From Gammaproteobacteria bacterium (GTDB taxonomy: Bacteria > Pseudomonadota > Gammaproteobacteria > Steroidobacterales > Steroidobacteraceae), in the NCBI GenBank assembly GCA_016874235.1, contig VGUJ01000001.1, forward strand, positions 1 through 64,000: 64,000 nt of DNA, read 5' to 3'. Both the position numbers and the translations under genes were made by a program. The notes beneath the pieces were generated by a model. It was not told the origin of the DNA and ran no database searches. It was given only the letters and a program-made list of their open reading frames with translations. This document shows, piece by piece, positions 1 to 11,422 of this stretch (position 1 is its first letter; every line of letters begins with the position of its first letter).

Positions 1-205
1 CGATCGGCCCGTGGGTCGGCGAAGCATCGATGGCGTCTTGCAGGATCTGAACCTTGCCGACGGTTCGGACGCGCTTCAGCTCTCCCGATCCATTGAGCAC
101 GGCGACGCCGGCAGAGTCGTAGCCTCGGTACTCGAGTCGTCGCAGACCCTCAACCAAGACGGGAACGATGTCACGTTGAGCAATGGCGCCAACGATTCCG
201 CACAT
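1..205 (-). CDS. glmS: Glucosamine-fructose-6-phosphate aminotransferase, N-terminal part (cut by window edge)
   Basis: GlmS makes glucosamine-6-phosphate from fructose-6-phosphate and glutamine, the first step towards UDP-GlcNAc. Only the first 68 codons are in the window. The protein starts MCGIVGA, so Cys2 is the N-terminal nucleophile of the class II glutaminase domain, and the [10 protein letters not shown] motif follows at about residues 23-32. The start at 205 is preceded by a GGGAGG ribosome site. It lies 95 bases downstream of glmU on the same strand; glmU-glmS next to the atp operon is a common gammaproteobacterial order. Confidence 0.95.
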   Translation of the reverse strand, partial: MCGIVGAIAQRDIVPVLVEGLRRLEYRGYDSAGVAVLNGSGELKRVRTVGKVQILQDAIDASPTHGPI

Positions 206-300
206 GGATTGAAAAACCTCCCTGATGACCGCTCGATGCCGCGATCCCGAGTATTTTGCACCTTTTAAGGGGTGGGAACACGGCCCTTCAGGGCCTCGTA

Positions 301-1668
301 TCAGCGCTTCTTTTGCGGGCGCTTCCAACCTTCGAGCGTGACCTGCTTGGCACGCGCCACGGTCAGCTTACCCGCCGGAACGGTCTTGGTGACGGTCGAC
401 CCTGCGCCGACCGTCGCGCCCTCACCCACCGTGATGGGGGCGACGAGAACCGAGTTGGAACCGGTATGCGCATCGGCGCCGATCACCGTGTGATGTTTAT
501 TGACTCCATCGTAGTTAGCGATGATGGTGCCCGCACCGATATTGACGCGAGCGCCCACCGAGGCATCGCCGACATAGGCGAGGTGGTTGGCTTTCGCGCC
601 TGAGTCCATCGAAGAATTCTTCACTTCGACGAAGTTGCCGATGTGTACGTCATTCGAGAGTTTCGCCCCCGGGCGCAGGCGTGCGAAAGGTCCGATGATC
701 GAGCCTGCCCCCACACTGGCTTCTTCGATGACGCAATTCGGATTGATGCGGACATCTGCTGCGATGTCGCAGTCGCGCAGAACGCAGTTGGGGCCAACAT
801 GTACTCGATCGCCGAGGGTCACCTTGCCCTCGAACACCGCATTGACATCGATGAACACGTCTCGACCCGTGACGAGCGTGCCGCGTACATCGATACGCGC
901 TGGGTCAACGAGCGTCACGCCCGCGAGCATGAGATCGCGAGCGCGGGTTTTTCGGTTCTCTGCCTCGAGCTCGGCGAGTTGCAGCTTATCGTTCACGCCC
1001 AGAACCTCCGCGACACTTGGCGCAACCAGTGGAGTCACCTTGACACCGTCGGCTACCGCCATGGCGATGATGTCAGTGAGATAGTACTCCCCTTGGGCGT
1101 TAGCATTGCGCAATCGCCCCAACCAAGTCCGCAAGTATTTGACCGGGATGGCCATGACCCCCGTGTTCCCTTCGCGGATATTTCTTTGTTCGACCGTCGC
1201 GTCTTTTTGCTCGACGATGCCGAGTACCCGCCCCGATGGATCACGAAGCACTCGTCCATAGCCCGTCGGATCCTCGAGCATCACCGTGAGCAAACCCATC
1301 GATTCGGGACTTGCGAGCGACAGCAACGTCTTGAGCGTTTCACTGCGCACCAAGGGAACGTCGCCGTAGAGCACGAGCGCGATCTCGTCGTCTCGCAACG
1401 ACGGTAAAGCCTGCTGAACGGCGTGCCCCGTGCCGAGCTGTTCAGCCTGCAGGACCCAGGAGGTCACCGGAGCATCGGCGAGCGCCTCGCGAACCCGATC
1501 ACCCCCGTGGCCGTAGACCACGTGAAGAGATGAGGGATCGAGCGTGGCCGCCGTATCGATGACGTGTTTGAGGAGCGGCTTGCCCGCCAAGGACTGCAGC
1601 ACCTTGGGCAAATCGGATTTCATCCGCTTACCCTGACCCGCCGCGAGAATGACGATCGCGATGTTCAT
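301..1668 (-). CDS. glmU: Bifunctional UDP-GlcNAc pyrophosphorylase / glucosamine-1-phosphate acetyltransferase
   Basis: GlmU acetylates glucosamine-1-phosphate and then uridylylates it to UDP-GlcNAc, the precursor of peptidoglycan and lipopolysaccharide. The 455 residues match the family length. The N-terminal nucleotidyltransferase shows [15 protein letters not shown] at about residues 8-22. The C-terminal half, from about residue 250, is a left-handed beta-helix with hexapeptide repeats, and the acetyl-CoA and active-site region includes [10 protein letters not shown]. It follows atpC by 35 bases and precedes glmS, so amino-sugar synthesis is probably partly co-transcribed with the ATP synthase genes. 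Confidence 0.97.
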   Translation of the reverse strand: MNIAIVILAAGQGKRMKSDLPKVLQSLAGKPLLKHVIDTAATLDPSSLHVVYGHGGDRVREALADAPVTSWVLQAEQLGTGHAVQQALPSLRDDEIALVLYGDVPLVRSETLKTLLSLASPESMGLLTVMLEDPTGYGRVLRDPSGRVLGIVEQKDATVEQRNIREGNTGVMAIPVKYLRTWLGRLRNANAQGEYYLTDIIAMAVADGVKVTPLVAPSVAEVLGVNDKLQLAELEAENRKTRARDLMLAGVTLVDPARIDVRGTLVTGRDVFIDVNAVFEGKVTLGDRVHVGPNCVLRDCDIAADVRINPNCVIEEASVGAGSIIGPFARLRPGAKLSNDVHIGNFVEVKNSSMDSGAKANHLAYVGDASVGARVNIGAGTIIANYDGVNKHHTVIGADAHTGSNSVLVAPITVGEGATVGAGSTVTKTVPAGKLTVARAKQVTLEGWKRPQKKR

Positions 1669-1703
1669 AGCGTGCCCGCCTGTCGCGACGGCACCGTCGC
1701 GTC

Positions 1704-2132
1704 TCAGCCTTTGATCTTGCGCAGCTTCTGGATCATCTTGAGCTGCGCAGCCGCGCGCGCAAGCTCGGCGAGCGCCTCTGCCTGCTCGATCTTGTCGATG
1801 TTGCCCTTGAGGGCTTCCTCAGCGCGTTGCTTGGCTTCAACCGCAGCCGCTTCGTCCATATCTTTCGCGCGTACCGCGGTATCGGCGAGTACCGTTACTT
1901 TCTTGGGCTGGATTTCGAGCGTACCACCGCCGACAAAGAAAAACTGCTCTTGGCCGTCGGGCAGCTGTACCCGCACCTCACCCGACTTGATCATGGTGAG
2001 CAGGGGCGCGTGGCGTGGCGCGATGCCGATTTCGCCTTGCGCCGCTGGGACGAACACCATCTTCGCCGGGCCAGAGAAAATCTCGCCCTCGGCGCTGACG
2101 ATGTCGCAATGGATGGTGCTGTCTGCGGCCAT
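1704..2132 (-). CDS. atpC: F1Fo ATP synthase epsilon subunit
   Basis: Epsilon is the rotor subunit linking the gamma shaft to the c-ring and it can inhibit ATP hydrolysis. The 142 residues include the N-terminal beta-sandwich, with SAEGEIFSG at about 9-17 and GEIGIAPRHAPLLT at about 31-44, and a C-terminal helical hairpin rich in Ala and Glu. A GGAAGG ribosome site precedes the start at 2132. It is the last gene of the operon and starts 12 bases after the atpD stop. Confidence 0.96.
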   Translation of the reverse strand: MAADSTIHCDIVSAEGEIFSGPAKMVFVPAAQGEIGIAPRHAPLLTMIKSGEVRVQLPDGQEQFFFVGGGTLEIQPKKVTVLADTAVRAKDMDEAAAVEAKQRAEEALKGNIDKIEQAEALAELARAAAQLKMIQKLRKIKG

Positions 2133-2144
2133 GAATGCCTTCCG

Positions 2145-3605
<1,461 letters not shown>

Positions 3606-4475
3606 TTAAACCGCTGCTGCGCCGCCGACGATTTCCGCCAATTCCTTGGTGATCGCCGCCTGACGCGCCTTGTTGTAAACCAATTGCAGGTCGCCGATGA
3701 GCTTGCCCGCATTATCCGAAGCCGCTTTCATCGCGACCATTCGTGCGGCCATTTCGCAGGCCACGCTTTCTACCGCTGAGCGGTAGACCTGAGACTCGAT
3801 GTAGCGCATGAGCACACCGTCGATGATCTCGGCGGCATTCGGCTCGTAGATGTAGTCCCAGTGCTCCTGAAGGTCGCCAGCATCCGACGTTTCGACCGGC
3901 AGCAACTGCGTCACGACCGGTTTCTGGGTCATCGTGTTGACGAACTGCGCGTTCACGATGAAAAGACGATCGATGGTGCCCTCGCGATACGCGTCGAGCA
4001 TGACCTTGACTGAGCCGAGCAAATCTTTGACGTGCGGACGATCACCGAGACCGCCAATGCTGGCGAGGATCGGCAACCCTAAGCGGCGGAAGAACGCCAC
4101 GCCCTTGTTTCCGAGCAGGCAAAGATTGACCTTGGCGCCCTTGCCCTGCCACTCGCGCATGAGCATGAGCGTGCTCTTGAAGACGTTCGTATTGAGCGCA
4201 CCGCACAGACCGCGGTCACTTGACACGACGATGATGCCTATCGATTTAGGCTCACGCTCGACCAGGAACGGGTGGCGGTAGTCGGGGTTCGCCTTGTTGA
4301 GATGCCCGATGACGATACGGATCTTCTCGGCATAAGGACGCGACAAGCGCATGCGATCTTGAGCGCGGCGCATCTTGCTCGCCGCGACCATCTCCATAGC
4401 CTTGGTGATCTTCTGAGTGCTCTTCACACTCGCGATCTTGGTGCGTATTTCCTTTGTGCCGGGCATATCCGTCAA
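3606..4475 (-). CDS. atpG: F1Fo ATP synthase gamma subunit
   Basis: Gamma is the central rotating shaft of F1. The 289 residues start with the conserved [20 protein letters not shown] helix and end with the matching C-terminal helix ([20 protein letters not shown]), which together form the coiled coil. The [11 protein letters not shown] motif in the Rossmann-like domain is present. It begins 6 bases after the atpA stop, as expected for a coupled operon. Confidence 0.97.
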   Translation of the reverse strand: MTDMPGTKEIRTKIASVKSTQKITKAMEMVAASKMRRAQDRMRLSRPYAEKIRIVIGHLNKANPDYRHPFLVEREPKSIGIIVVSSDRGLCGALNTNVFKSTLMLMREWQGKGAKVNLCLLGNKGVAFFRRLGLPILASIGGLGDRPHVKDLLGSVKVMLDAYREGTIDRLFIVNAQFVNTMTQKPVVTQLLPVETSDAGDLQEHWDYIYEPNAAEIIDGVLMRYIESQVYRSAVESVACEMAARMVAMKAASDNAGKLIGDLQLVYNKARQAAITKELAEIVGGAAAV

Positions 4476-4481
4476 AGATCC

Positions 4482-6020
4482 TTAGTAAGTACCAGTCGCC
4501 GCGAAGTCGTCACAGATCTTCTTGAGCGTCTCTTCGTGCTTCTTGAGTACCGGCTCGGCATTGATCGCATCGAGCGAAGCCTTGTGGCTCGCCTTTGCAA
4601 ACGACTGCAACGCCGCTTCGAAGTCGACGACCTTCTTGCGATCGACCTTGTCCATGTAGCCGTTGTTGACGGCGTAGATCGACAGGGCCATCTCAGCCAC
4701 CGACATCGGCGCGTACTGCTTCTGCTTCATCACTTCCGTCACGCGCACACCGCGCTCGAGCTGCTTACGAGTTGCCTCGTCGAGATCGGAGGCAAACTGC
4801 GAGAAGGCTGCGAGCTCACGGTACTGGGCAAGCGCGAGACGGATACCGCCGCCGAGCTTTTTGATGATGTCGGTCTGTGCGGCGCCACCGACGCGAGAGA
4901 CCGAGATACCGGCGTTCATCGCAGGACGGATGCCCGCGTTGAAGAGATCGGTCTCGAGGAAGATCTGACCGTCGGTAATGGAGATGACGTTAGTCGGTAC
5001 GAACGCCGTCACGTCACCCGCCTGGGTTTCGATGATCGGCAGGCCCGTGAGTGAGCCGGTCTTCCCCTTGACCGCACCCTTCGTAACCATCTCGACATAC
5101 TCCTCGTTCACGCGAGCGCTGCGCTCGAGCAAGCGGGAGTGGAGATAGAACACGTCACCGGGGAATGCTTCGCGACCCGGTGGGCGACGCAGCAGCAATG
5201 AAATCTGGCGATAGGCCACGGCCTGCTTCGACAAATCGTCGTAGATGATGAGCGCGTCTTGGCCGTTGTCCATGAAGTACTCGCCCATCGTCACGCCGGC
5301 GTATGCAGAGAGGTACTGCATGGCAGCGGGCGTCGAGGCCGAGGCGGCGACGACGATGGTGTGGTCCATCGCGCCGTTCTCTTCGAGCTTGCGGACGACG
5401 TTAGCGATCGACGATTGCTTCTGACCGATCGCAACGTAGATACACTTAATGCCGGATGACTTCTGGTTGATGATGGTGTCGACGGCCATGGCAGTCTTAC
5501 CGGTCTGGCGATCGCCGATGATGAGCTCGCGCTGACCGCGACCGACCGGCACCATCGCGTCGACGGCCTTGTAACCGGTCTGCACCGGCTGGCTCACCGA
5601 CTTACGGTAGATGACACCTGGCGCCACGCGCTCGATCGGCGCGGTGCGCGAGGTCTTGAGCGGTCCCTTGCCATCGATCGGGTTACCAAGCGCATCGACT
5701 ACGCGGCCGAGCAGTTCCGGACCCACCGGCACTTCGAGGATGCGGCCCGTCGTCTTGACGGTGTCGCCTTCCTTCAAAGATTTGTAGTCGCCGAGCACGA
5801 CCGAGCCCACCGAGTCTTGCTCGAGGTTGAGCGCAAGCCCGAAGAGGTTGCCCGGAAACTCAATCATTTCACCGTAGCGCACGTCGGCGAGGCCATGGAT
5901 GCGGCAAATGCCGTCCGTGACCGACACGATCGTGCCGACGTTGCGGGCCTCAGCGGCCGATTGGAAGCGATCGATACGCTGCTTGATGAGATCAGAAATC
6001 TCGGATGCCTTGATGGACAT
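4482..6020 (-). CDS. atpA: F1Fo ATP synthase alpha subunit
   Basis: Alpha forms the non-catalytic nucleotide-binding part of the F1 hexamer. The 512 residues match the family length. Walker A GDRQTGKT is at 169-176, and the conserved N-terminus ([10 protein letters not shown]) and the [14 protein letters not shown] segment are present. It lies between atpH (36 bases upstream) and atpG (6 bases downstream). Confidence 0.98.
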   Translation of the reverse strand: MSIKASEISDLIKQRIDRFQSAAEARNVGTIVSVTDGICRIHGLADVRYGEMIEFPGNLFGLALNLEQDSVGSVVLGDYKSLKEGDTVKTTGRILEVPVGPELLGRVVDALGNPIDGKGPLKTSRTAPIERVAPGVIYRKSVSQPVQTGYKAVDAMVPVGRGQRELIIGDRQTGKTAMAVDTIINQKSSGIKCIYVAIGQKQSSIANVVRKLEENGAMDHTIVVAASASTPAAMQYLSAYAGVTMGEYFMDNGQDALIIYDDLSKQAVAYRQISLLLRRPPGREAFPGDVFYLHSRLLERSARVNEEYVEMVTKGAVKGKTGSLTGLPIIETQAGDVTAFVPTNVISITDGQIFLETDLFNAGIRPAMNAGISVSRVGGAAQTDIIKKLGGGIRLALAQYRELAAFSQFASDLDEATRKQLERGVRVTEVMKQKQYAPMSVAEMALSIYAVNNGYMDKVDRKKVVDFEAALQSFAKASHKASLDAINAEPVLKKHEETLKKICDDFAATGTY

Positions 6021-6056
6021 GTCTGGTCCTCTAAAAAACCTGGTGCGGACGACGCA

Positions 6057-6596
6057 TTAGGCGCCGGCCATCGTGTTACCGAGTCGCTCGACACGCCCGC
6101 GTAGCGAGCCATCGACGACGAAATCCCCCGCGCGAACCACGGCGCCACCGATCAGCGACGGATCAACCGTCGGAGAAAGACGAACCGTACGACGCAAGCG
6201 GCGGGTGAGTGCCTGCGTCAACTTTTCAGACTGCTCGGCCGTGAGCGGAAGGGCCGAAGTCACGGTGACATCCACCGTGTTCTCGACTTCCGCACGCAAC
6301 GCGGCGTACTGGACAGCGATCTGCGGCAGCATCGCGAGACGACCGTTGTCGGCGAGCAGACGCAGATAGTTGAGCGCCTTCTCGTTGCCCGAAGCACCGA
6401 CAAGCTCAGCGACAAAAGTCACGAGCTCCGCACGCTGCACATGCGGGTTGCCGACGAGTGCGCTCACGCGAGCGTCGTCGAGGACCGCGCTCGCGCGCTC
6501 CAGCATCTCGCCCCACGCGGCGAGCTGCCCTGCGGCATGCGCATGCTCGAACGCCGCTCGGGCGTAGGGCCGGGCGATGGTGGCCTCGTCAGCCAC
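6057..6596 (-). CDS. atpH: F1Fo ATP synthase delta subunit
   Basis: Delta clamps the peripheral stalk to the top of F1. I chose the GTG at 6596, giving 179 residues beginning VADEATIARPYARAAFEHA, which aligns with the usual delta N-terminus. The open frame continues upstream but that stretch is antisense-like and overlaps atpF. With this start the gene overlaps the atpF stop by 8 bases, consistent with translational coupling. Confidence 0.93.
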   Translation of the reverse strand: MADEATIARPYARAAFEHAHAAGQLAAWGEMLERASAVLDDARVSALVGNPHVQRAELVTFVAELVGASGNEKALNYLRLLADNGRLAMLPQIAVQYAALRAEVENTVDVTVTSALPLTAEQSEKLTQALTRRLRRTVRLSPTVDPSLIGGAVVRAGDFVVDGSLRGRVERLGNTMAGA

Positions 6597-7068
6597 GTGC
6601 AATCTCGTCCGCGAGCTTGTCGAGCAACTGAGCGTGCGTCTTCGCGTCGACTTCGCGCTCAAGCAGTCGAGACGCACCGACTACGACCATCGATCCAAAC
6701 TCCTTACGGAGCTGGTCGCGGGCACGGTTGGTTTCCGTGGCGGCTTCGTCTCGCGCTGCAGCGACGATACGGGCGCCCTCGCCCTGTGCCGCTTGCTTGG
6801 CAGCTTCGATCGCTTCGTTCGAACGACGCGCAGCTTGGTCCTCGATCTGCCGAGCGCGCTCGCGCGCCTCGCGAATGATCGCATCCGCGCGGCTGGTGGC
6901 GTCGGCAAGGTCTTTCTGACCCTTGTCGGCGGCTGCAAGGCCGTCGGCAATCTTGCGGTTACGAGCGTTCAGTTCCTCAGCCAGCGCGGGCGTGACGAAC
7001 TTCCCGATGAACCACAAGAGGATCAGGAAGACGATGATCTGGCCGATAAAAGTGGCATTGATCGTCAT
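6589..7068 (-). CDS. atpF: F1Fo ATP synthase b subunit
   Basis: Subunit b is the membrane-anchored peripheral stalk. The 159 residues consist of one N-terminal transmembrane helix (about residues 5-25, with TFIGQIIVFLILLWFIGKFV) and a long charged, Ala-rich helix for dimerisation, ending in the delta-binding tail. It follows atpE by 39 bases and overlaps atpH. Confidence 0.96.
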   Translation of the reverse strand: MTINATFIGQIIVFLILLWFIGKFVTPALAEELNARNRKIADGLAAADKGQKDLADATSRADAIIREARERARQIEDQAARRSNEAIEAAKQAAQGEGARIVAAARDEAATETNRARDQLRKEFGSMVVVGASRLLEREVDAKTHAQLLDKLADEIARG

Positions 7069-7107
7069 GGCCTGTGTCTCCCTCGCGGGAGCCCTCCGGG
7101 GTTCGTA

Positions 7108-7392
<285 letters not shown>

Positions 7393-7432
7393 TCAATCAA
7401 ACGCGTGGATAACGAACTAAAAACTTTGAAGG

Positions 7433-8287
<855 letters not shown>

Positions 8288-8307
8288 TCATACCCAGCGA
8301 CGCGAGA

Positions 8308-8712
8308 TCATTCCCGCGCTTTGGAGCGCGGCGGCAATTTCGGTGCAGCGAGCGCCGGAACCACCCAGAACACCATCAACGTCGCGACATATCCCGCGAA
8401 CACCGCGGGCCACACCACGTCTTTGCGCTGCGCGACCGCGAGAAACATTCCCACGGTCAGCAGCACCTTCACGAACTGGCCCGCTAGAAGCCGACCGAAC
8501 GCGAAGCCGGCGGATCGCGCAGGGCGCAGCACCGCCACCGTCATGTACAGGTTCGCGATCAGCCCGATCAACCCGCCGGTCACGATCGACACGCCGGTAG
8601 TCGAGCCAGCCCACAACGCGACGAGCGCGCCGAGGACGGTTGTCACAGCGGCCTGCCAGAGGAGAATCCGCACGGCGAGACTGCGCGTTTGCGGATCGCT
8701 CGAAACGGTCAT
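8308..8712 (-). CDS. atpI: ATP synthase assembly protein I
   Basis: AtpI is a small membrane protein that helps c-ring assembly. I place the start at the ATG at 8712 (134 residues, MTVSSDPQ), preceded by AGGAC 9 bases upstream; the frame also has a TTG two codons further up. Four hydrophobic segments are visible (about 14-34, 38-58, 72-92 and 98-120). It is the first gene of the atp operon. Its leader contains a terminator-like hairpin and its promoter overlaps the end of parB. Confidence 0.88.
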   Translation of the reverse strand: MTVSSDPQTRSLAVRILLWQAAVTTVLGALVALWAGSTTGVSIVTGGLIGLIANLYMTVAVLRPARSAGFAFGRLLAGQFVKVLLTVGMFLAVAQRKDVVWPAVFAGYVATLMVFWVVPALAAPKLPPRSKARE

Positions 8713-8735
8713 GGGCAAGCGGTCCTGTGGGCAAC

Positions 8736-8778
8736 AAAAAAGCCACTTGTCGCGATCTGTACTAACGGCAAGTGGCTT
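8736..8778 (-). terminator. Intrinsic-terminator-like hairpin in the atpI leader
   Basis: Read on the minus strand, the 10-base arm AAGCCACTTG (8778-8769) pairs with CAAGTGGCTT (8749-8740) around a 19-base loop, and a run of six T residues ends at 8736. The T tract is only about 23 bases before the atpI start and lies downstream of the predicted atp promoter. It may end parB transcription, or act as an attenuator of the atp operon. The loop is long for a simple terminator, so its efficiency is uncertain. Confidence 0.7.
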
Positions 8779-8833
8779 CGCTGATTTTTGAGCGCTCCCC
8801 GAATAAATCGGCGACCGCTGCGAAGGCGCGCGG

Positions 8834-8862
8834 ATTATAGGGTCGCGACCCTAGGTCATCAA
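8834..8862 (-). promoter_or_regulatory. Predicted sigma-70 promoter of the atp operon
   Basis: On the minus strand there is TTGATG (8862-8857), a 17-base spacer and a perfect TATAAT (8839-8834). The -35 hexamer overlaps the parB stop codon. Transcription would start near 8827, giving a leader of roughly 115 bases before atpI. The spacer is almost filled by a 16-base palindrome. No other good promoter is seen between parB and atpI. Confidence 0.65.
8838..8853. repeat. 16-bp perfect palindrome in the atp promoter spacer
   Basis: TAGGGTCGCGACCCTA reads the same on both strands. It occupies the spacer of the predicted atp promoter and touches its -10 hexamer. This is a typical place for a repressor site. 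It could instead be a short hairpin behind parB. I do not recognise it as the site of a known regulator. Confidence 0.75.
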
Positions 8863-9794
8863 TGGATGTGAGACAGGATTCCGTCGAGCTCGTCGAGCGA
8901 GTGGTATGCGATCACGAGCCGACCCTTGCCGCCTTTGCCGATCGATTCGATTTTGACGTCGGCGCCTAAGGTTTCGGAGAGCCTATTTTCGAGCTCGCGA
9001 ACGTTGGCATCCGTCGCTGCGCTGGGGGCTCCGGACCCAAAATCGCGATCCATTCCGTCATCTTTTTTAGGCGGATTGTTCAGCCGGCGAACCAATGCTT
9101 CGGTTTCACGAACTGATAGGCCCTTTTTCGAAACCAATTGACCCACTTCAACTTGCTGACGCTTTTGCGTCAAACCGAGCAAGGCACGGGCGTGGCCCAT
9201 CTCGATCTGGCGACGATCGACCAGTTCGGCGACCTCGGCAGGCAACTCGAGCAGACGCAGCAGGTTGCTGACCGCGGCACGAGACCGACCCACGGCGTCG
9301 GCCGCCTGCTGATGGGTCACCTCGAACTCGCGGATCAGACGATCGAGGGCTCGGGCCTCTTCGAGCGGATTGAGGTTCTCGCGTTGGATATTTTCGATCA
9401 GCGCCATGGCGATGGCGCTCTCGTCCGGTACCCGACGGATGACCGCCGGGATCGTCTCGAGGCCGGCCATCTGGGCGGCTCGCCAGCGACGCTCGCCGGC
9501 GATGATTTCGTAACGCGTGGGCCCCGCCCCCGGCGCGGCCCCCGGCATCTCGATCGGCCGCACGACGATGGGCTGAACCACGCCCTGGGCGCGAATGGAA
9601 CTTGCGAGATCCTCGAGCGCTTCCTCGCGCATGTCGACGCGAGGTTGGTAACGACCCCGTTGCAGCTGATCGAGCGGCAGCTTCGCAAGCTCATCGCCCG
9701 GCAGGGCGGGCGCGCCGGTCGAGGCCCGGCTGGCGCTCATCTGTCCGAGCAGCGCATCGAGACCACGGCCGAGAACGGGCTTTTTCTGGTTCAT
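8859..9794 (-). CDS. parB: Chromosome-partitioning protein ParB (parS-binding CTPase)
   Basis: ParB loads at parS, uses CTP to slide and spread along DNA, and recruits ParA and condensin to segregate the origin. The 311 residues show GVVQP at 71-75, the CTP-binding motif GERRWRA at 100-106, the conserved ENIQRENLNPLEEA at 134-147, a helix-turn-helix region at about 150-200 and a C-terminal dimerisation domain. Its start overlaps the preceding membrane-protein gene by 4 bases (ATGA). Two matching parS sites are in recF. Confidence 0.96.
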   Translation of the reverse strand: MNQKKPVLGRGLDALLGQMSASRASTGAPALPGDELAKLPLDQLQRGRYQPRVDMREEALEDLASSIRAQGVVQPIVVRPIEMPGAAPGAGPTRYEIIAGERRWRAAQMAGLETIPAVIRRVPDESAIAMALIENIQRENLNPLEEARALDRLIREFEVTHQQAADAVGRSRAAVSNLLRLLELPAEVAELVDRRQIEMGHARALLGLTQKRQQVEVGQLVSKKGLSVRETEALVRRLNNPPKKDDGMDRDFGSGAPSAATDANVRELENRLSETLGADVKIESIGKGGKGRLVIAYHSLDELDGILSHIH

Positions 9795-10579
9795 ACGCGG
9801 GATGATAGCGGAGTCGCCGACGTCATCGCCGTCACCTCTCGGGGCTGGTTTTCACCGATACCGAGAAAGATCTCCCGGAAAGCGACATAGCCGAGCGCGC
9901 CAAAGAAGCAGTACAGCACGGGGACGATCGGCGGTAACAACAAGGCAAAGGCCGCCGGTAACACCATGAAGAGCAGGGCCACTCCGAGCATGGGGCCGAT
10001 ATTGCGGATCTGCCCCGCCGCACCGAGCCGCCAGGCCTCGCGGAACGACAGCCCGAGCAGGGTGATGCCAAGAAACTGGAAAAACGACGTCAGCCCGGGA
10101 ATATTAAGGCCGAAGTAACACAGCCCGAGAGCAAAGGCCGAGTACACAAAGATTTGTCGCAGGGCGGCGAATCCGTCGGCAGAGAGTACATCGACCGAAT
10201 TCCGCTCGGTGTACAGGATGTTCCACCACGCGACACCGGGCTTGGCGAGCAGCAGCACCCACACGAGTCCGCCGGCGATCGCGACGATGCCTGCGAACAT
10301 GAGGAGCACCCGAAGCTTGCCCCGCAACATCTCGAGAGCCTCCCCGAGAGAGATGCGGCCGCTGCGATCGACGTGGGATGCAATCAGCATGCAGGAAAGC
10401 AGCGCGACGAGCGCCAGGATGCCGCTCACGAGCGGAAATCGATGCCCGACGAACATCCAGAGACACATAAGCAAAGAAAGAACAGACCAGAAGCCGAGTC
10501 CGCGGCGCAGCAGATCGATGGCTTGCCGTGACCAGCGCAGCACCGCGCCGGGCGCTGCACTGCGCGGCTCGATCAGCAT
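9791..10579 (-). CDS. Unrecognised polytopic membrane protein between parA and parB
   Basis: I do not recognise a function. The 262 residues have about six hydrophobic segments (roughly 29-45, 49-67, 90-111, 143-160, 163-180 and 194-230), a basic N-terminus and a short polar C-terminus. The overall look recalls the BPSS1780-type membrane proteins, but this is weak. It starts 3 bases after the parA stop and its stop overlaps the parB start as ATGA, so it must be co-translated with the partition genes. This suggests, but does not prove, a membrane role linked to chromosome segregation. Confidence 0.85.
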   Translation of the reverse strand: MLIEPRSAAPGAVLRWSRQAIDLLRRGLGFWSVLSLLMCLWMFVGHRFPLVSGILALVALLSCMLIASHVDRSGRISLGEALEMLRGKLRVLLMFAGIVAIAGGLVWVLLLAKPGVAWWNILYTERNSVDVLSADGFAALRQIFVYSAFALGLCYFGLNIPGLTSFFQFLGITLLGLSFREAWRLGAAGQIRNIGPMLGVALLFMVLPAAFALLLPPIVPVLYCFFGALGYVAFREIFLGIGENQPREVTAMTSATPLSSRV

Positions 10580-10582
10580 CGT

Positions 10583-11398
10583 TCAGCCAGCAGGGCGCGC
10601 GGCGCCCATCGCAGCAGAAGCTGTCATGGGCACCTCGCCGCGTCCGATCATTTCGCCGGCGAGAGCGAGGTAAGCGAGTGCGCCGCGCGAATCTTTGTCG
10701 TGCAGCAACGCGGGCTTGCCGAAAGACGGTGCCTCGGCGAGCCGAACATTGCGTGGCACGATGGTGCTGAACACCTTGTCACCGAAGTGCTCGATCAATT
10801 GCGCACTGACCTCATTTGCGAGGTTGTTTCGCGGATCGAACATCGTGCGCAGTACGCCTTCCACCTGAAGGCTGGGATTCACGGCTTCTTTGATCTGCTC
10901 GATGGTGGACAGCAGCGCCGTCAGCCCCTCGAGTGCGTAGTACTCGCACTGCATCGGTACAAGCACGCCATCGGCGGCGACGAGCGCATTGACGGTCAGC
11001 ATGTTCAGTGAAGGCGGACAGTCGATGAGGATGACATCGAAGTCATCGCGTACGGGCTTCAGCGCATTTCGTAATCGGATCTCGCGACCGACGGACATCG
11101 ACAGCAGCTGTACTTCGGCAGCGGTCAAATCTTGGTTGGCTGGTAAGAGCGACATCACCGGGGACTCGAGTGCGACGAGTGCATCGCGTGTCGAGCAGTC
11201 GCCGGTCAATACATCGCCGATGCCGCGGGTGATCGAAGTTTTTTCGACACCGCAACCCATCGTCGCATTACCTTGAGGATCAAGATCGACGAGCAGCACT
11301 CGACGGCGCGTGACGGCGAGCGACGCGGCGAGGTTGACTGCGGTGGTGGTCTTGCCGACGCCGCCTTTCTGGTTGGCGACGGCGATGATGCGGGCCAT
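10583..11398 (-). CDS. parA: Chromosome-partitioning ATPase ParA
   Basis: ParA is a dimerising ATPase that binds nucleoid DNA and moves ParB-parS complexes. The 271 residues carry the deviant Walker A KGGVGKTT at 11-18, the DLDPQGN signature at about 38-44 and DCPPSLNMLT in the Walker B region. It starts 24 bases after the rsmG stop and is directly followed by the membrane-protein gene and parB. Confidence 0.96.
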   Translation of the reverse strand: MARIIAVANQKGGVGKTTTAVNLAASLAVTRRRVLLVDLDPQGNATMGCGVEKTSITRGIGDVLTGDCSTRDALVALESPVMSLLPANQDLTAAEVQLLSMSVGREIRLRNALKPVRDDFDVILIDCPPSLNMLTVNALVAADGVLVPMQCEYYALEGLTALLSTIEQIKEAVNPSLQVEGVLRTMFDPRNNLANEVSAQLIEHFGDKVFSTIVPRNVRLAEAPSFGKPALLHDKDSRGALAYLALAGEMIGRGEVPMTASAAMGAARPAG

Positions 11399-11422
11399 GG
11401 CTAGAGTCTAGCGCAAGCGTCG

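Noticed and set aside
282-295. Hairpin GGCCC-TTCA-GGGCC between glmU and glmS
   Set aside because: No T run follows on the minus strand, so I did not call it a terminator.
643-1407. A 254-codon open frame opposite glmU
   Set aside because: No recognisable protein features; it is the mirror of a conserved gene. The same applies to the long antisense frames at 1827-2609, 4272-5054 and 60242-61180.
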